Of a stretch of DNA of 57,135 nucleotides, positions 48,292 to 57,135 are shown one piece after another (position 1 is the stretch's first letter; each line of letters starts with the position of its first letter). The translations under genes and the position numbers were made by a program. The DNA is from Eubacteriales bacterium (GTDB lineage Bacteria > Bacillota > Clostridia > Peptostreptococcales > Anaerovoracaceae): positions 1 through 57,135 of the forward strand of contig JAQWBM010000010.1 in NCBI GenBank assembly GCA_028706405.1. The letters run 5' to 3'. The notes below the pieces were generated by a model. That model made no database searches and was not told the origin of the DNA. It saw only the letters and a program-made list of their open reading frames with translations.

Positions 48292-50256
48292 TTACTCCGA
48301 CGTGCTTAGGATCTCTTTGTTCTTTTCAACCTGACTGACCTTCATTTTGTAAACGTCCTTAGGGTCAACTTCTTCCAGAAGACCCAGGACTGACGGACCC
48401 AGGAATATGGTGTCAAGCACCTTGTCATCAAGGGATATTTTGCTGAAAGGAGTGAAATTTGTTCCTTTGATATAGTATTCATTGCCGACCTCGACTACAG
48501 CTTCTACTTTAATTTCTCTTATGCCCATTTGCAGCTCGGTAGGCTCATAAGGATTTATTCCATCAAAAATATACCTTTTTCCATACAGCATATCATATTG
48601 GAGCGCCTCCAAATTGATCAAATAATCCAAATCGTCCTTGTAATTTTGATGATATTTTGTAAGTACTCCTTCGTGAATATTTATCCTGTCAAGAACCTCG
48701 GCTCCGAGCTGATATGCACACAAATCCTTATTTTCCTTCGATAAGCCAAAATTATCCCATATCACATACTCCGTTTCGTATATGGTTTTGTTAATCATAT
48801 CATTCTCGTCAAAGTTAAGACCAGGAAGGTGGTCTCCAAAAATGACAAGCACTATGTCCTCTTCATAATTTTCCAAGGTTTCCACCAGCTCTCCAATAAA
48901 TTTGTCCATTTCGTAAAGCTGCTGGATGTAATATTCAAATGCCAGCGCATCTTCATCTATTCCAATCGTCTCCGCAATGACCACCGGGTCCTCGATGATT
49001 CGAGAACTGGGGTATTTTCCGTGACCCTGAACTGAGATAGTATATACCAGATCCTCGCTTTCAGTGGATTGCAACGCAGTCAGGATCTCATCTACTAAAA
49101 CACCGTCCTTAGCCCAGTTTCCAGGTGTTTTCACAACCCCGTTCATATATTCCAAAGAGGTAAAAGTATCAAATCCTAAATTTGAAAAAACCAGATTTCT
49201 TCCATAAAATGCTCCTCTATGATTGTGTATCGCATGTGTACCATATCCCAGGCGCTTCAAAGTATATGCGATGGTCTCGCTTGTTGTATCCTTTAATACA
49301 GATTTATAAGGGTATTCCCCCGGTCCAAAAAATCTCACCCGCATTCCGGATAGTACCTCAAATTCGGTATTTGCCGTGCCTGCTCCTATTGAGGGTACTG
49401 TCAGGAAGCCTGAGGAATACTCTTTCTTAAGCTTACGAAAATTGGGGATCGGATCTGTTGAATAGGTGGCATTCTCCAGCAAAGTCGGATCAAAGAAGGA
49501 TTCCATTTGAAGCATGAGCACATTAGGTTTCCGTTCATCACTGGTGCTCACCGTAACGCTCTCCAGAGCGTCCAACTCTTCTGGTGTAAAAATGCCGAGA
49601 ATTCTTTCTTTTGAATAGTTTGGCTGCGCTGAAACACCTGTGTTCAGCCACGTATTCATAAAACAGTACGGAAAACCATAATCCCTGTAAGCATACCCTA
49701 AATTACCAAAATGAGTCGACACCCAGTTCTGGTTAATGGCCAGACTCGTAAATCCGAAAAAAGATATTCCTAAAGCTAAAATACCGGCAATGCTCTTCGC
49801 ATAATTTATTTTTTGTTTGTGCTTAGGCATAAAAATGAAAACCAGCATAAACGCTATAATGATCAGGATACCCCCTGCCACAGCAAGTATGATCCCTGTC
49901 GTGCTGAGGTAATTGGGAATTATTGATATGCCGTTTTCCAGCAATGCCAAATCCGAGACCGTAAACGGTGTCATTCTGAAACTTAGAATGACACCATTTG
50001 TAATCCCTACAGCAAGCCAGAATATAGAAACCAACATATAAACAAAATTTCTGCGTTTTACCAAATATGCGATGGAATAAGTGAAAAAGATCAGAAAGGT
50101 ATTATAAATAAAGGTCATGGGTGAGTCTAAAAAATAATTCAGACATTCCAATAATGACTTCCTGCTTATAGATTCAATTATAATATTTATAGATATTGAT
50201 AACACCACGCACAATGCGATGGAGTTATGAAGATATCTTTCAAAAAAGGATTTCAT
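48292..50256 (-). CDS. LTA synthase family membrane sulfatase
   Basis: The 654-residue protein has five N-terminal membrane helices (to about 175), a linker, and an external sulfatase-like domain: 'KPNVLMLQMESFFDPTLL', the catalytic Thr in 'SIGAGTANTEFEVLSGM', 'IHNHRGAFYGRNLVF', 'VIFGDHLPGLN'. It is related to LtaS, which polymerises glycerol phosphate on lipoteichoic acid, but sequence alone does not exclude a different phosphoglycerol transferase. The C-terminal 90 residues ('INPYEPTELQMGIREIKVEAVVEVGNEYYIKGTNFTPFSKI') form an extra beta domain not found in classical LtaS. Confidence 0.9.
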   Translation of the reverse strand: MKSFFERYLHNSIALCVVLSISINIIIESISRKSLLECLNYFLDSPMTFIYNTFLIFFTYSIAYLVKRRNFVYMLVSIFWLAVGITNGVILSFRMTPFTVSDLALLENGISIIPNYLSTTGIILAVAGGILIIIAFMLVFIFMPKHKQKINYAKSIAGILALGISFFGFTSLAINQNWVSTHFGNLGYAYRDYGFPYCFMNTWLNTGVSAQPNYSKERILGIFTPEELDALESVTVSTSDERKPNVLMLQMESFFDPTLLENATYSTDPIPNFRKLKKEYSSGFLTVPSIGAGTANTEFEVLSGMRVRFFGPGEYPYKSVLKDTTSETIAYTLKRLGYGTHAIHNHRGAFYGRNLVFSNLGFDTFTSLEYMNGVVKTPGNWAKDGVLVDEILTALQSTESEDLVYTISVQGHGKYPSSRIIEDPVVIAETIGIDEDALAFEYYIQQLYEMDKFIGELVETLENYEEDIVLVIFGDHLPGLNFDENDMINKTIYETEYVIWDNFGLSKENKDLCAYQLGAEVLDRINIHEGVLTKYHQNYKDDLDYLINLEALQYDMLYGKRYIFDGINPYEPTELQMGIREIKVEAVVEVGNEYYIKGTNFTPFSKISLDDKVLDTIFLGPSVLGLLEEVDPKDVYKMKVSQVEKNKEILSTSE

Positions 50257-50276
50257 TAACTTCGTTTTGCCTCCAG

Positions 50277-51152
50277 TCAGTTATTTTTCGTTCTAAATAT
50301 ATTTGCCAACGTTGCAAATTCCTGAAGCTGAAGTGTCTCCGCCCTCCTGGCAGGATCAATGCCGGCATTTTCTATTATGGAGGCGATTTCATCCTTCGTT
50401 AACCCGTAAATCCCTGTCAGAGAATTTAATAGGGTTTTCCTTCGCTGTCCAAAGCCCGCTTTTACAACCGCAAAAAAAGCATCCTCGTCATCAAGTGGAA
50501 ATGGTTTTTCTTTTCTTAGATCCAAACGGATCACTGTAGAATCAACCTTAGGACGAGGTACAAATACTTCCTTCGTTGCGTTAGCCACATGGGTCACGGT
50601 ACAATAATACTGTACTGCTACGGAAAGTGCTCCGTAGGTTTTGCTTCCCGGTTCAGCCTTAATACGATCGGCTACTTCTTTTTGCAGCATAACGGTGATA
50701 CTGTCCGCTGCTACTTTATCCTCAAGAATTTTCATTATTATAGGAGTTGTGATGTAATATGGGAGATTTCCCAGTATCTTAACCCCATCCATTCTTTGAC
50801 CGTTTATTTCTTTGTTTTGTTCCAATATTCTTCCGAAATTGGTTTTCATAATATTATTGTTTATAATTTCAATATTGTTATATTCGCTGAGGGTTTCCTC
50901 TAAAATCGGAATCAGGTTTTTGTCAATTTCTATGGCAATAACCTTGGCTGCCTTTTCAGCCGCAGCAGCGGTAAGCGCTCCGATCCCCGGTCCAATTTCT
51001 ATCACAAGGTCCCCCTTGCTTATGTTGGATTTTTCGATTATTTTATCAATGATGTTTTTATCTATAATAAAATTTTGGCCGAGGGATTTTACAGGTCTGA
51101 TGCCATGCTTTTTTTTTATTTCATTTATCATTGCCGGTGAATATAGTTTCAT
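50277..51152 (-). CDS. rsmA: 16S rRNA dimethyladenosine transferase
   Basis: RsmA (KsgA) dimethylates A1518 and A1519 of 16S rRNA. The 291-residue enzyme has 'KSLGQNFIIDKNIIDKII', SAM motif I 'VIEIGPGIGALT', motif IV 'LGNLPYYITTPI', and the C-terminal 'VKAGFGQRRKTLLNSL'. Length normal. It lies downstream of rnmV by 53 bases, the usual Firmicutes order. Confidence 0.97.
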   Translation of the reverse strand: MKLYSPAMINEIKKKHGIRPVKSLGQNFIIDKNIIDKIIEKSNISKGDLVIEIGPGIGALTAAAAEKAAKVIAIEIDKNLIPILEETLSEYNNIEIINNNIMKTNFGRILEQNKEINGQRMDGVKILGNLPYYITTPIIMKILEDKVAADSITVMLQKEVADRIKAEPGSKTYGALSVAVQYYCTVTHVANATKEVFVPRPKVDSTVIRLDLRKEKPFPLDDEDAFFAVVKAGFGQRRKTLLNSLTGIYGLTKDEIASIIENAGIDPARRAETLQLQEFATLANIFRTKNN

Positions 51153-51205
51153 CTTACTTATAATCTTTCTTTTTATATAGAAATATACTATCTGTCATTT
51201 TATTT

Positions 51206-51763
51206 TTATCTTGTTTTTGGTCCTTTTTGCTTGTCCGCTTCAATCAAAGCATTTTTAAATTCGCTCCTTTTAATCCCATATTGATTTAGCCTGTTAAGAA
51301 AAACCTTTGAATTTCCATAGCCTATACCTAAAAGCTGCCCCAGCTTGTCTCTTTTTTCTGCAGCGCCCGGTGTGCCCACAAGTCCACATTCCAGCAAATC
51401 CTCCTGTTGGAACTCATATCGCCTATTTTCGATAGAAGGTCTCGCCCTTTCCAAGGCTTCCCTGATCATTTCAGGAGCAGCATTTTCTATTCCGATATCA
51501 CCATTTTTCAGTGCCTCTTCCCTTGATAAAAAGGCATGCTTCCCATGCGGAAATCGTTCGGCAAGTCTTTTTCTTATTTTCTCTCCGGCAAAGTCCGGAT
51601 CGGTAAAAATAATGATTCCTTTTTCGGCATAGGCCTTTTTGATACGCGCAAAGGTTTCCGGCTTGATACCAAAGCCGTGAGTAGCTATAGTCTCAGCTTC
51701 AAGCGCTCTTTTTACTGCTGCTTCGTCATCTCTGCCTTCCACAACTATGATTTCTTTGATCAT
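51206..51763 (-). CDS. rnmV: Ribonuclease M5
   Basis: Matures 5S rRNA with L18. The 185-residue protein is a Toprim enzyme: 'EIIVVEGRDDEAAVKRAL' (Glu) and 'IIIFTDPDFAGEKIRKRL' (DxD), followed by the family's 'HAFLSREEAL', 'DIGIENAAPEMIREAL' and a C-terminal 'LGQLLGIGYGNSKVFLNRLNQYGIKRSEF' helix domain. Located just before rsmA and ten bases after divIC. Confidence 0.95.
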   Translation of the reverse strand: MIKEIIVVEGRDDEAAVKRALEAETIATHGFGIKPETFARIKKAYAEKGIIIFTDPDFAGEKIRKRLAERFPHGKHAFLSREEALKNGDIGIENAAPEMIREALERARPSIENRRYEFQQEDLLECGLVGTPGAAEKRDKLGQLLGIGYGNSKVFLNRLNQYGIKRSEFKNALIEADKQKGPKTR

Positions 51764-51772
51764 AAAGATCTC

Positions 51773-52234
51773 CTAATTCGGTACGATACCGCCCTTGTTT
51801 TCCTTATCATCCTTATCAGGGAGCACATACAATATCTCCTCCGGTTTGATCATTTTCAGCTGATGTCTGGCCTGCTGCTCAATATATTCCGGACTGCTGA
51901 CCCGCGAATAGATTGATTCAAGCATAGCCTTCTGCTCCAGCAGTTCCTGCTGTTCCTCCAGCACTCTCGCTTTAGTGAGCTTTAAGTTAATAATATTAAA
52001 AACCGAAACCCCGATAATGCCTATAATGAAAAGGGTAATAAAAAAGTACACCATTCTGTGGCGGGCTTTTTTTACCGCATGCCTCTGGGTTACAGGATGC
52101 TTTGTTTTTCTTATTTTGTTTTTTTTTGCAGCTTCGGCTCTTTTTCGCTTTCGTTCCTGTCTTGCTTCTTCTATACTGATAACCTGGTTACTATTCTTAT
52201 ATTCCCTGCTGCGACGTTTTTTTCTCTTCAACAT
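51773..52234 (-). CDS. divIC: Septum formation initiator family protein (DivIC/FtsB-like)
   Basis: The 153-residue protein has a long basic cytoplasmic part (1-60), one membrane helix (about 62-82, 'VYFFITLFIIGIIGVSVFNII') and a coiled coil ('LKLTKARVLEEQQELLEQKAMLESI') with the closing 'SPEYIEQQARHQLKMIKPEEILYVLP' that defines DivIC/FtsB. It works with FtsL and DivIB/FtsQ at the septum. The yabP-yabQ-divIC order is the standard spore/division cluster. Confidence 0.9.
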   Translation of the reverse strand: MLKRKKRRSREYKNSNQVISIEEARQERKRKRAEAAKKNKIRKTKHPVTQRHAVKKARHRMVYFFITLFIIGIIGVSVFNIINLKLTKARVLEEQQELLEQKAMLESIYSRVSSPEYIEQQARHQLKMIKPEEILYVLPDKDDKENKGGIVPN

Positions 52235-52311
52235 AAATTAACCTTCAGCTGAATCAATGGTATACACAGCTATTATCCCTTGGTAGTAAAGCCGCCTCTG
52301 AACAGATTTTA

Positions 52312-52608
52312 CTAACCCATTTTACCACAAAAGAATTTTTTCCACAAGACAGCACCTGCTACAAATGCAATAAGTACATGAGCGCTGAGCCTTCCGTAAC
52401 TGCAATAATAAAGAAAAGATGAGGTCAATATAGCCGCAAACAACCAAAACAAAATATCCTGGACGAAAGACATCCCTCTTCCCGGCTTTAACTTGTCATT
52501 AATTCTTATGAAGATATCGTGAAACAGCATAATTGTCATTCCCGCAAAGAGCATAATAACAAATTCAAAGGATTGATCTATGATGAGCGGATTAATTTCA
52601 GGGCTCAT
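52312..52608 (-). CDS. yabQ: Spore cortex biosynthesis protein YabQ
   Basis: A 98-residue membrane protein with helices at about 10-30 ('QSFEFVIMLFAGMTIMLFHDIFI'), 48-66 and 72-90; 'GRGMSFVQDILFWLF' matches the YabQ core. It is shorter than Bacillus YabQ (211 residues) and lacks the C-terminal tail, as seen in many Clostridia. Needed for cortex formation under sigma-E. Its ATG overlaps the yabP stop by four bases. Confidence 0.88.
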   Translation of the reverse strand: MSPEINPLIIDQSFEFVIMLFAGMTIMLFHDIFIRINDKLKPGRGMSFVQDILFWLFAAILTSSFLYYCSYGRLSAHVLIAFVAGAVLWKKFFCGKMG

Positions 52609-52865
52609 TTCAAAATCTTTTTCAGGAATCCTTTTTCCTGTTTGTCTTTCTTTTCTGTATATACCGCCGCACTGATAGCTCCTGAAATCAAGACCATTCC
52701 TTCATCCAAGTCCAGTTTCTGTACATGAAGATTTTCTCCTTTGATGATAAGTCCGCCGTTTTCTAATATCAGCAATATATTTTCCTCATTGAAGCTCTCT
52801 ATGTCGGTAACTCCTGTGATTGAAAGTTTTTCTCTGTTATCGATATTAACAACATGTGAATTCAT
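52605..52865 (-). CDS. yabP: Sporulation protein YabP
   Basis: An 86-residue protein of the YabP/YqfC family: 'HVVNIDNREKLSITGVTDIESFNEENILLILENGGLIIKGENLHVQKLDLDEGMVLISGAISAAVY', an all-beta fold, and a basic tail. ATG 52865 follows AAAAAGGGGTG; a Met three codons upstream is too near. Coupled to yabQ. Confidence 0.92.
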   Translation of the reverse strand: MNSHVVNIDNREKLSITGVTDIESFNEENILLILENGGLIIKGENLHVQKLDLDEGMVLISGAISAAVYTEKKDKQEKGFLKKILK

Positions 52866-52961
52866 AAAAAACACCCCTTTTTAATATATTATTAGAGGTG
52901 TCTGTTTATTCAAAAGAAACCGGATATTAAATATAAATGAATGCGTTCACTTCTTCAGCGC

Positions 52962-54791
52962 TCATTCGATATTTTGCTTCCCCCTTGTAATAGACAAGGG
53001 CAGAGATATTGTTACTTTCGTTCCCCGGCCTTCTTTGCTTTCAATTTCAATATTGCCATTATGTTCCTCTATGATCTGTTTTGAGATGGCCAGACCGAGT
53101 CCGGTGCCACCCATAGCTCTCGAACGGGCTTTGTCCGCCCGGAAAAATCGTTCGAACACTCGAGACTGCTCCTTTTCCGGAATGCCAATGCCATTGTCGG
53201 TAACTATAATATGTGCGTTTTTTTCCATACGCAAAGCATCGATGTCTATTCTTCCGCCTTCTTGTGTATATTTTATTGCATTGCTGAGAACATTGAGCAG
53301 GACCTGCTCTATTCCATCCCTGTCAATTACTGACATAATCTTTTGATTGTCATTAAAAATATAGTTTAGATGCTGGTTCTTGTTTTTTGCTGTCATCTCA
53401 ACCCTTGTCACTGCCGATTTCAGTAAACTGATTAGATTGATTTCCCTCATATTCCAAATTTCCTGATTATAATCCAATCTGGAAAGCTGGAGCAGGACCT
53501 TTACGAGGCGATTCATACGATCTGCTTCCGCATCGATTACCTGCAAAAACTGATTGATCGTTTCTTTATCATCAACCTGACCGCTCAGCAAAGTTTCAGT
53601 GTAGCTTTTTATAGTCGTAAGCGGCGTTCTCAGTTCATGGGATACGTTTGCCACAAAATCCATTTGCATATTTTCAAGCTTTTGCCGTGCGGTAATATCC
53701 TGAAGGATCATGATAATCCCTACATCCTGTGCGTTTTCATCCTTAAACCGGTCATATCTTACCGCAAAAATAGAGCCGCCATAAGAAAAGACATCCGCAA
53801 CTCCTCCATCTATACAGTTTCCTCTTAATCGATCAAAAATCAGGTTTTCATTATAGTCTCTTATAATATCATCATAATGCCTGTTTGCCTTATCCTCTTC
53901 AGTGATGTTAAGCATTGACATTGCCGCCGGATTGGAATGAATGATATGGCCGGACAAATCAACAGCAATTAGACCGTCAGCCATATATTTCAATATCGTC
54001 TCAAGTTTACTTTTTTCATTGGAGATTTCTGACAGCGTCAGATTTAGCTGTTTTCGGAGCAGATTGAACATTTCGGCAAGACGTCCTATCTCATCATCAG
54101 ATTTAACGCTAACCTCCTGGCTGAAATCTCCCTGCGCCATCTTTTCGGCCTTTTCAGTTACATCATTGATTGGAACGGTTATGCTTCTCGCTATGAAAAA
54201 GCCAAGAACAACCGTTATTAAGAGGGCGATAGCCATTGCTCGTACAAAAATAAGCTTTGATTGATCTATAGTCTCATAAACACTTGTCATATCCTCCCTG
54301 AGATAAAGGACTCCTTTGATGTCCTCATCTTCTCCAATGGGAAATACCATGTTCTTGACTGGAATATCTTTGTTTTGCATCTGCACGGTGCCGTCAGCTT
54401 CTGCGATTTCACCACTGAGGCCGCTGAAAATAATGCTTTGATCCAGTAAAGTAACCGCGCTCTTTAGTACCAGTTTTTCGTTATTGGAAGCAATGATTGT
54501 AAAATCATCATCAACGACAAATATTTCTTGCTGAATCCCTTTAGACCAATTTACAATGTTTGACTGGATTTTCTTCTGATTGCTGATCAAGTCATCATAT
54601 TCAGTAAAAGAGGACAGCAATGTACCTTCAAGGACCAAATTTGACATATTGTCTCGAATAGAGTTCTTATAATAGGCCTCTAATTGGCTCATAATAAAAA
54701 CCCCTATTATCGTTGTCGCGATGAAGACAAGAAGAAAGTATATCAATACTATCTTCCACCTTATACCAGACCTTCTCTTTTTCCCGATCAT
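52962..54791 (-). CDS. walK: Sensor histidine kinase WalK (VicK/YycG)
   Basis: Controls cell-wall homeostasis together with WalR. The 609-residue kinase has two membrane helices (about 13-35 and 183-203) with an external sensor of about 150 residues between them, then HAMP ('ARSITVPINDVTEKAEKMAQGDFSQEV'), PAS ('MADGLIAVDLSGHIIHSNPAAM'), the H-box 'VSHELRTPLTTIKSY', N-box and 'DNGIGIPEKEQSRVFERFFR' and 'GGTGLGLAIS'. It starts five bases from walR. The usual walH and walI genes are absent, as in many Clostridia. Confidence 0.93.
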   Translation of the reverse strand: MIGKKRRSGIRWKIVLIYFLLVFIATTIIGVFIMSQLEAYYKNSIRDNMSNLVLEGTLLSSFTEYDDLISNQKKIQSNIVNWSKGIQQEIFVVDDDFTIIASNNEKLVLKSAVTLLDQSIIFSGLSGEIAEADGTVQMQNKDIPVKNMVFPIGEDEDIKGVLYLREDMTSVYETIDQSKLIFVRAMAIALLITVVLGFFIARSITVPINDVTEKAEKMAQGDFSQEVSVKSDDEIGRLAEMFNLLRKQLNLTLSEISNEKSKLETILKYMADGLIAVDLSGHIIHSNPAAMSMLNITEEDKANRHYDDIIRDYNENLIFDRLRGNCIDGGVADVFSYGGSIFAVRYDRFKDENAQDVGIIMILQDITARQKLENMQMDFVANVSHELRTPLTTIKSYTETLLSGQVDDKETINQFLQVIDAEADRMNRLVKVLLQLSRLDYNQEIWNMREINLISLLKSAVTRVEMTAKNKNQHLNYIFNDNQKIMSVIDRDGIEQVLLNVLSNAIKYTQEGGRIDIDALRMEKNAHIIVTDNGIGIPEKEQSRVFERFFRADKARSRAMGGTGLGLAISKQIIEEHNGNIEIESKEGRGTKVTISLPLSITRGKQNIE

Positions 54792-54795
54792 ACCG

Positions 54796-55494
54796 TTACG
54801 GCCTCCTAAAGTAATATCCTATTCCTCTTTTTGTCATGATATACTTTGGGTTACTGGAATTATCCTCAAGCTTTTCCCTCAATCTTCGCACCGTTACATC
54901 TACCGTACGGATATCACCATAGTATTCGTACCCCCAGACTTCCTCCAGAAGCTGTTCTCTTGAAAAGACTTTGTTCTCACGTTCCGCCAGATATTTCAAC
55001 AGTTCAAACTCACGCAGAGTAAGCTCCAGCGCCTTTTCATTCTTTCGCACTTCATATCGGTTTAAATCAATTGCCAGGTTCCCAAAGACCTGAATATTGG
55101 ACGGTGCATCCTTCAAGTCCTTCATCAAATCTGTTCTGCGGATATTTGCTTTGATTCTTGCTATCAGCTCCCTCATACCGAATGGTTTTGTTATATAATC
55201 ATCCGCACCAAGCTCCAGACCAAGAACCTTGTCCACCTCTTCCTCCTTTGCTGTCAGCATAATGATCGGTATAGCATTTGTCTCCCTTATTTTTTTGCAT
55301 ACCTGAAATCCATCCATGATAGGGAGCATGACGTCAAGCAAAATCAGATCCGGCTTGCCGGACAGAGCTTTTGTCAGCCCTTCCTGCCCGTCATATGAAG
55401 CTTCGACTTCAAATCCTTCCTTAACTAAGTTGAATTTTATAATATCTGATATAGACTTTTCATCCTCAATAATCAAAACCTTTTTAGAGTCCAT
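54796..55494 (-). CDS. walR: Response regulator WalR (VicR/YycF)
   Basis: A 232-residue OmpR-type regulator: receiver with acidic DE pair (residues 11-12), phosphorylation site D54 ('LILLDVMLPIMDG'), the Lys in 'ITKPFGMREL', and a C-terminal winged helix ('ALELTLREFELLKYLAERENKVFSREQLLEEVWGYEYYGDIRTVDVTVRRLREKLE'). The 'EYYGDIRTVDVTVRRLREK' stretch is typical of WalR. First gene of the operon; the plus-strand subtilase starts 230 bases away. Confidence 0.95.
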   Translation of the reverse strand: MDSKKVLIIEDEKSISDIIKFNLVKEGFEVEASYDGQEGLTKALSGKPDLILLDVMLPIMDGFQVCKKIRETNAIPIIMLTAKEEEVDKVLGLELGADDYITKPFGMRELIARIKANIRRTDLMKDLKDAPSNIQVFGNLAIDLNRYEVRKNEKALELTLREFELLKYLAERENKVFSREQLLEEVWGYEYYGDIRTVDVTVRRLREKLEDNSSNPKYIMTKRGIGYYFRRP

Positions 55495-55726
55495 AAGAAT
55501 ACCCCCTATCTACAGACGCAACCGTTCAGACCCCGCCAAACACATTTTATGGATTTTAATACATGATTTAACTGTCCGTCTTATGAGGTGATTTCTCACA
55601 CAAATGACGCAGTCATTATATCAAAAAAATACAGATTCGTCAAAAATCCGTTCTTTCCAATTTTTTTCGCCCTTCTCACTTTGCCCAAGCTCTTATTCAT
55701 ATTATGAGGCGAGGGAAGTGATTACA

Positions 55727-56878
55727 ATGTATTCAACTTGTGGGGAAATGATCCCTGTTATCATATATTCAAAACGTACTATCAACGAAATAAGAGATTG
55801 CATTATTGAAAGCTATGGTCAAATCAAATATGAGCTGCCATTCATCAATGCATTTTCGGTCGAAATTCCAAAAGAAAAAATCAATAATTTATCAAATAAC
55901 ATTATGATAGCTTCTATCAGGAAAGATGCTATCGTATCAAAAACACCTCTCTTTCCCCATGCAAAGCCTGTTCAGATTGCATGCGGAAACTTTGAGAAGG
56001 ATATGGAAAGAATCTTTGACAGCACGGAAAGAGGTAAAGGCGTGGGTGTGGCAGTTATAGATACCGGCATTGCTCCCCATTATGACCTTGTCAAGCCTAA
56101 AAATAGAATTGTTGCTTTCAAGGATCTTCTTGCAAACAAAGAGACGCCGTATGACGATGACGGGCACGGAACTCATGTAGCGGGGCTTATCGCAGGAAAC
56201 GGCTATACATCATACAAATACACCGGTACAGCCCCCTGCGCGGATATCATCTCTATCAAAGCGCTTGATGATTCGGGTAACGGTACCGAATCCGACATAC
56301 TGGCTGCTCTTCAATGGATCATTAATAATGGACGATTATATAATATTCGAGTAATCAATCTGTCGCTTGGCATTAAGGTGGAACCCGAAGATGAAGACGA
56401 CTCGTTGGTTAAGGGCGCCAATGCGGCTGTCCGGTGCGGCTATAGTGTGGTTGCCGCAGCAGGCAACAATGGTCCCGGAAAATTTACTATAAACTCTCCG
56501 GGGATCAGCCCTATGGTGATTACCGTAGGAGCAGCAGATACGACTAAATTTGATGAGGGTGGAAATATCAAGGTCGCTGGCTTTTCGAGCCGTGGTCCTA
56601 CTCTTTCCGGGTACATTAAGCCAGATTTGATTGCTCCGGGAGTAGATATATGTTCTTTGGACAGAAAAAACCCAAAAAGTTATTCCGTTCAGACAGGCAC
56701 TTCCATGGCAGCACCCTTAGTAAGCGGTGTGGCCGCTTGTCTTTATGCTACTAATCCCTGGCTGACACCTGCTCAAGTGAAACAGATATTGATCCGTGAT
56801 GCTGTCCCATTAAAAAAAGAAGACCGCTGTGCACAGGGCTGCGGTCTCTTGAACTATAAGATGTTTTTGAACCTGTAA
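55727..56878 (+). CDS. S8 family (subtilisin-like) peptidase, AprX-like
   Basis: The 383-residue enzyme has the catalytic triad: D112 ('VAVIDTGIAPHYD'), H147 ('DDGHGTHVAGLIAG') and Ser in 'GTSMAAPLVSGVAA'; the oxyanion Asn lies in 'AAAGNNGPG'. The N-terminal 100 residues lack a signal peptide, so it is probably intracellular like AprX. ATG 55727 was chosen because GAGGGAAGTG lies just before it; the in-frame extension to 55,604 has low-complexity Ser/Phe sequence and no ribosome binding site. Confidence 0.9.
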   Translation: MYSTCGEMIPVIIYSKRTINEIRDCIIESYGQIKYELPFINAFSVEIPKEKINNLSNNIMIASIRKDAIVSKTPLFPHAKPVQIACGNFEKDMERIFDSTERGKGVGVAVIDTGIAPHYDLVKPKNRIVAFKDLLANKETPYDDDGHGTHVAGLIAGNGYTSYKYTGTAPCADIISIKALDDSGNGTESDILAALQWIINNGRLYNIRVINLSLGIKVEPEDEDDSLVKGANAAVRCGYSVVAAAGNNGPGKFTINSPGISPMVITVGAADTTKFDEGGNIKVAGFSSRGPTLSGYIKPDLIAPGVDICSLDRKNPKSYSVQTGTSMAAPLVSGVAACLYATNPWLTPAQVKQILIRDAVPLKKEDRCAQGCGLLNYKMFLNL

Positions 56879-56916
56879 TAATAGAGCTTTTGTTGAAATA
56901 TTTCTCTGCTATTACG

Positions 56917-57135
56917 TTATAGGTAATTCAATGGGTTTTTTGTTTTTCCATTGACATGTACTTCAAAGTGAACGTGCGGACCAGTACTTTTCCCTGTACT
57001 CCCTACATTGGCGATATGCTGGCCTTGATACACTCGATCTCCTACTTTGACATTCAGCTTGCTGCAATGTCCGTATAAGGTGACTTTACCGCCGCCATGG
57101 TCTATTTTAACCGTATAGCCCAAGGCTCCGTTATA
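56917..57135 (-). CDS. M23 family metallopeptidase, 5' end outside window
   Basis: The last 73 or so residues of a LytM/M23 domain are seen: 'NGALGYTVKIDHGGGKVTLYGHCSKLNVKVGDRVYQGQHIANVGSTGKSTGPHVHFEVHVNG'. The zinc-binding H-x-H ('HVHFEV') and 'LYGHCSKL' His are present, so the domain should be active. The frame runs off the right end of the window, so domains at the N-terminus are unknown. It is convergent with the subtilase. Confidence 0.92.
   Translation of the reverse strand, partial: YNGALGYTVKIDHGGGKVTLYGHCSKLNVKVGDRVYQGQHIANVGSTGKSTGPHVHFEVHVNGKTKNPLNYL

Overview
The window looks like a chromosomal segment of an anaerobic, endospore-forming, low-GC Gram-positive bacterium (Clostridia). 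The main evidence is spoIIR, a SPOCS/LysM spore-coat protein, yabP, yabQ and divIC, a WalRK two-component system, an LtaS-type sulfatase, MEP-pathway ispE, and a feo ferrous-iron locus. I did not identify the species. The window holds one tRNA gene and no rRNA. LEFT CORE (1-13.3 kb): a 5'-truncated Gly/Pro-rich gene; spoIIR with a sigma-F-type promoter; a large SPOCS/LysM (SipL-like) protein; ispE; an overlapping pair of an Ig-like membrane protein and tadA; a clostridial protein of unknown function; cvpA; the folate operon folE-folP-folB-folK followed by an HD-domain hydrolase; and an ECF sigma/anti-sigma pair. ACCESSORY AND DECAYED ZONE (13.3-22.9 kb): a probable relic island with a lincosamide-nucleotidyltransferase-like gene and a frameshifted, truncated bactofilin-like gene; a GC-richer SigV/RsiV-like module; a GT8 glycosyltransferase; a TetR regulator; a second HD protein; a radical SAM gene with a probable internal deletion; a PF06541-type membrane protein; and a rhuM gene interrupted by a nonsense codon. 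INTEGRATED ELEMENT (22,911-30,434): about 7.5 kb inserted in the 3' half of a tRNA-Arg(CCT) gene, with 47-bp direct repeats at its ends and paired 11-bp repeats just inside each end that look like integrase arm sites. Its layout resembles a phage satellite: an integrase (broken by one frameshift, with an extra HTH inserted) and dinD, a small membrane protein and hicAB on the left; a divergent repressor/Cro-like pair with shared operators in the middle; an excisionase-like gene, a collapsed primase and two cargo genes on the right. Between hicA and hicB lie two diverged type I-C-like CRISPR repeats around a 28-nt spacer-like stretch, with no cas genes in the window. The second repeat runs into the hicB ribosome binding site. 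This is the most unusual signal here and suggests a CRISPR-mimicking RNA (a CreA-like regulator or an RNA anti-CRISPR), although it could be a plain relic. RIGHT CORE (30.5-57.1 kb): an M23 peptidase, an aminotransferase and an iron-type alcohol dehydrogenase; lipoate ligase with a small Cys-rich partner; a DMT exporter; alr; a DtxR-family regulator facing feoA-feoA-feoB-Cys-rich peptide, with three AGTTAG-N6-CTAACT dyads; a YbaK-type deacylase; a MacAB-like export system; a stand-alone KdpD sensor domain; RidA; an LtaS-like protein; rsmA-rnmV; divIC-yabQ-yabP; walK-walR; an intracellular subtilase; and a 5'-truncated M23 peptidase. Most minus-strand operons end in good intrinsic terminators.
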